Part shown: positions 4,496-5,095 of the stretch, piece by piece
Layout: each line of letters starts with the position of its first letter
Position numbering within the stretch: the first letter of the stretch is position 1
Assembly: GCA_016868515.1 (NCBI GenBank)
Contig: VGGM01000148.1
Location: 1 to 5,095 of the forward strand
DNA: 5,095 nt
From: Bacteroidota bacterium
Lineage (GTDB): Bacteria; Bacteroidota; Bacteroidia; Bacteroidales; VadinHA17
Direction: 5' to 3'
The notes under the pieces: model-generated
Database searches by the model: none
The model's input: the letters and a program-made list of their open reading frames with translations, nothing else
What the model was told of the DNA's origin: nothing
Made by a program: the position numbers and the translations under genes

Positions 4496-5095
4496 ATGGA
4501 TCACACTATTGTATTCATCACACTCGGACTTTCGCTGGTTCTTTTTGCTTCGGGGAAAATACGTCACGACCTTGTGGCATTCATAGCCCTGTTCATTCTT
4601 ATAATCACGGGTGTGATAGAGCCCTCATCCGGATTCAGGGGATTCGGGCATCCGGCCGTGATAACGGTCGCATCGGTGCTGATGATAGGGAAGGCACTTG
4701 AGTTTTCGGGACTGATTGACTTTCTTGGCAGGTGGGTTATTAAGATTGGGACAGGTATTCCCACTCAGGTGTTTGTTCTCTCAATTCTTGTTGCTGCCGC
4801 CTCGTCGGTGATGAACAATGTAGGTGCACTCGCAATAATGATGCCCATTGCCATACACCTGGCACGCAAAAGCGGTTATCCCCCATCATATGTGCTAATG
4901 CCTATTGCATTTGCATCACTTCTTGGAGGGATGACAACACTTATCGGCACACCTTCAAATATAATAATTGCCTCATTCAGGGAAGATGCTATGGGGGAAC
5001 CTTTCGGAATGTTCTCCTTCTTTCCCGTTGGTATAACACTGACACTTGCCGGCCTGCTTTTCATAACATTCGTCGGATGGAGGATGCTTCCTAAA
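4496..5095 (+). CDS. SLC13/DASS-type anion permease, N-terminal part, 3' partial
   Basis: An open frame runs from ATG 4496 to the last base of the window, giving 200 residues with no stop. An in-frame TGA at 4484-4486 lies just upstream, so this ATG is the first possible start. The protein is strongly hydrophobic, with membrane segments at about 4-18, 27-41, 52-66, 92-104, 110-122, 132-150 and 176-195. Two motifs point to the SLC13/divalent-anion:sodium symporter group: SVMNNVGALAIMMPIA (104-119) and GGMTTLIGTPSNII (144-157), the re-entrant hairpin with the Ser-Asn substrate/sodium site. The GFGHPAVITVASVLMIGKALE segment (49-69) is typical of the long SLC13 family permeases, which often carry TrkA-C (RCK_C) domains in the middle; whether this one does lies outside the window. 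Likely substrates are sulfate, dicarboxylates or other divalent anions, and the sequence does not decide. Arsenite-permease-like proteins share the fold, so the exact subfamily is open. Confidence 0.88.
   Translation, partial: MDHTIVFITLGLSLVLFASGKIRHDLVAFIALFILIITGVIEPSSGFRGFGHPAVITVASVLMIGKALEFSGLIDFLGRWVIKIGTGIPTQVFVLSILVAAASSVMNNVGALAIMMPIAIHLARKSGYPPSYVLMPIAFASLLGGMTTLIGTPSNIIIASFREDAMGEPFGMFSFFPVGITLTLAGLLFITFVGWRMLPK

Noticed and set aside
4382..4764. Minus-strand open frames of 61 and 66 residues
   Set aside because: They are antisense to the 5' end of the SLC13-type permease and its leader, and look like low-complexity shadow translations. The minus frame at 4876-5064 is rejected for the same reason.

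Overview
The window looks like a piece of a Bacteroidota chromosome. The support is indirect. The start codons lack strong Shine-Dalgarno sequences. One intergenic region holds a TAnnTTTG-type promoter element. Several proteins resemble families I know mainly from Bacteroidota: a secreted protein of unknown function, a DUF6141-like membrane protein, and a DEAD-box helicase tail with a DbpA RNA-binding domain. GC content is moderate by eye and looks even throughout. I see no sign of phage, IS elements, CRISPR or tRNA/rRNA, and there is no gene-free stretch longer than about 140 bases.

Layout, left to right. (1) Positions 1-339, plus strand: the C-terminal end of a probable DEAD-box RNA helicase that begins outside the window. 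(2) 393-1112, plus strand: a secreted or periplasmic protein of unknown function with a clear signal peptide. (3) 1119-3723, minus strand: a tightly packed four-gene operon read right to left. It encodes a complete group I ECF transporter for nickel or cobalt: CbiM/NikM substrate-binding membrane protein, a NikL/CbiN-like small membrane protein with an extracytoplasmic Ig-like domain, CbiQ (EcfT) and CbiO (ATPase). Every junction overlaps or is 1 base apart. (4) 3724-3840: a 117-base divergent regulatory region with a 7-7-7 AT-rich inverted repeat and a short heptamer tandem repeat. (5) 3841-4359, plus strand: a DUF6141-like protein with two membrane helices followed by a probable PH-like domain. 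(6) 4360-4495: an intergenic region with a good TATATTTG -7 element. (7) 4496-5095, plus strand: the first 200 codons of an SLC13/DASS-type anion permease that runs off the right edge.

How the genes work together. Only the ECF operon is a clear functional unit. CbiM captures the metal through its N-terminal Met-His site, the NikL/CbiN-like protein probably helps load metal, CbiQ couples the membrane part to the ATPase, and CbiO powers transport. Whether the substrate is Ni2+ or Co2+ cannot be decided here: there is no cobalamin-synthesis, urease or hydrogenase gene and no cobalamin riboswitch in view. The other genes look like unrelated housekeeping neighbours.

I did not find a convincing undescribed system. 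The points most worth a second look are the ATPase's altered H-loop (Gln where His is expected), the form of the accessory subunit, and the inverted repeat in front of the operon.
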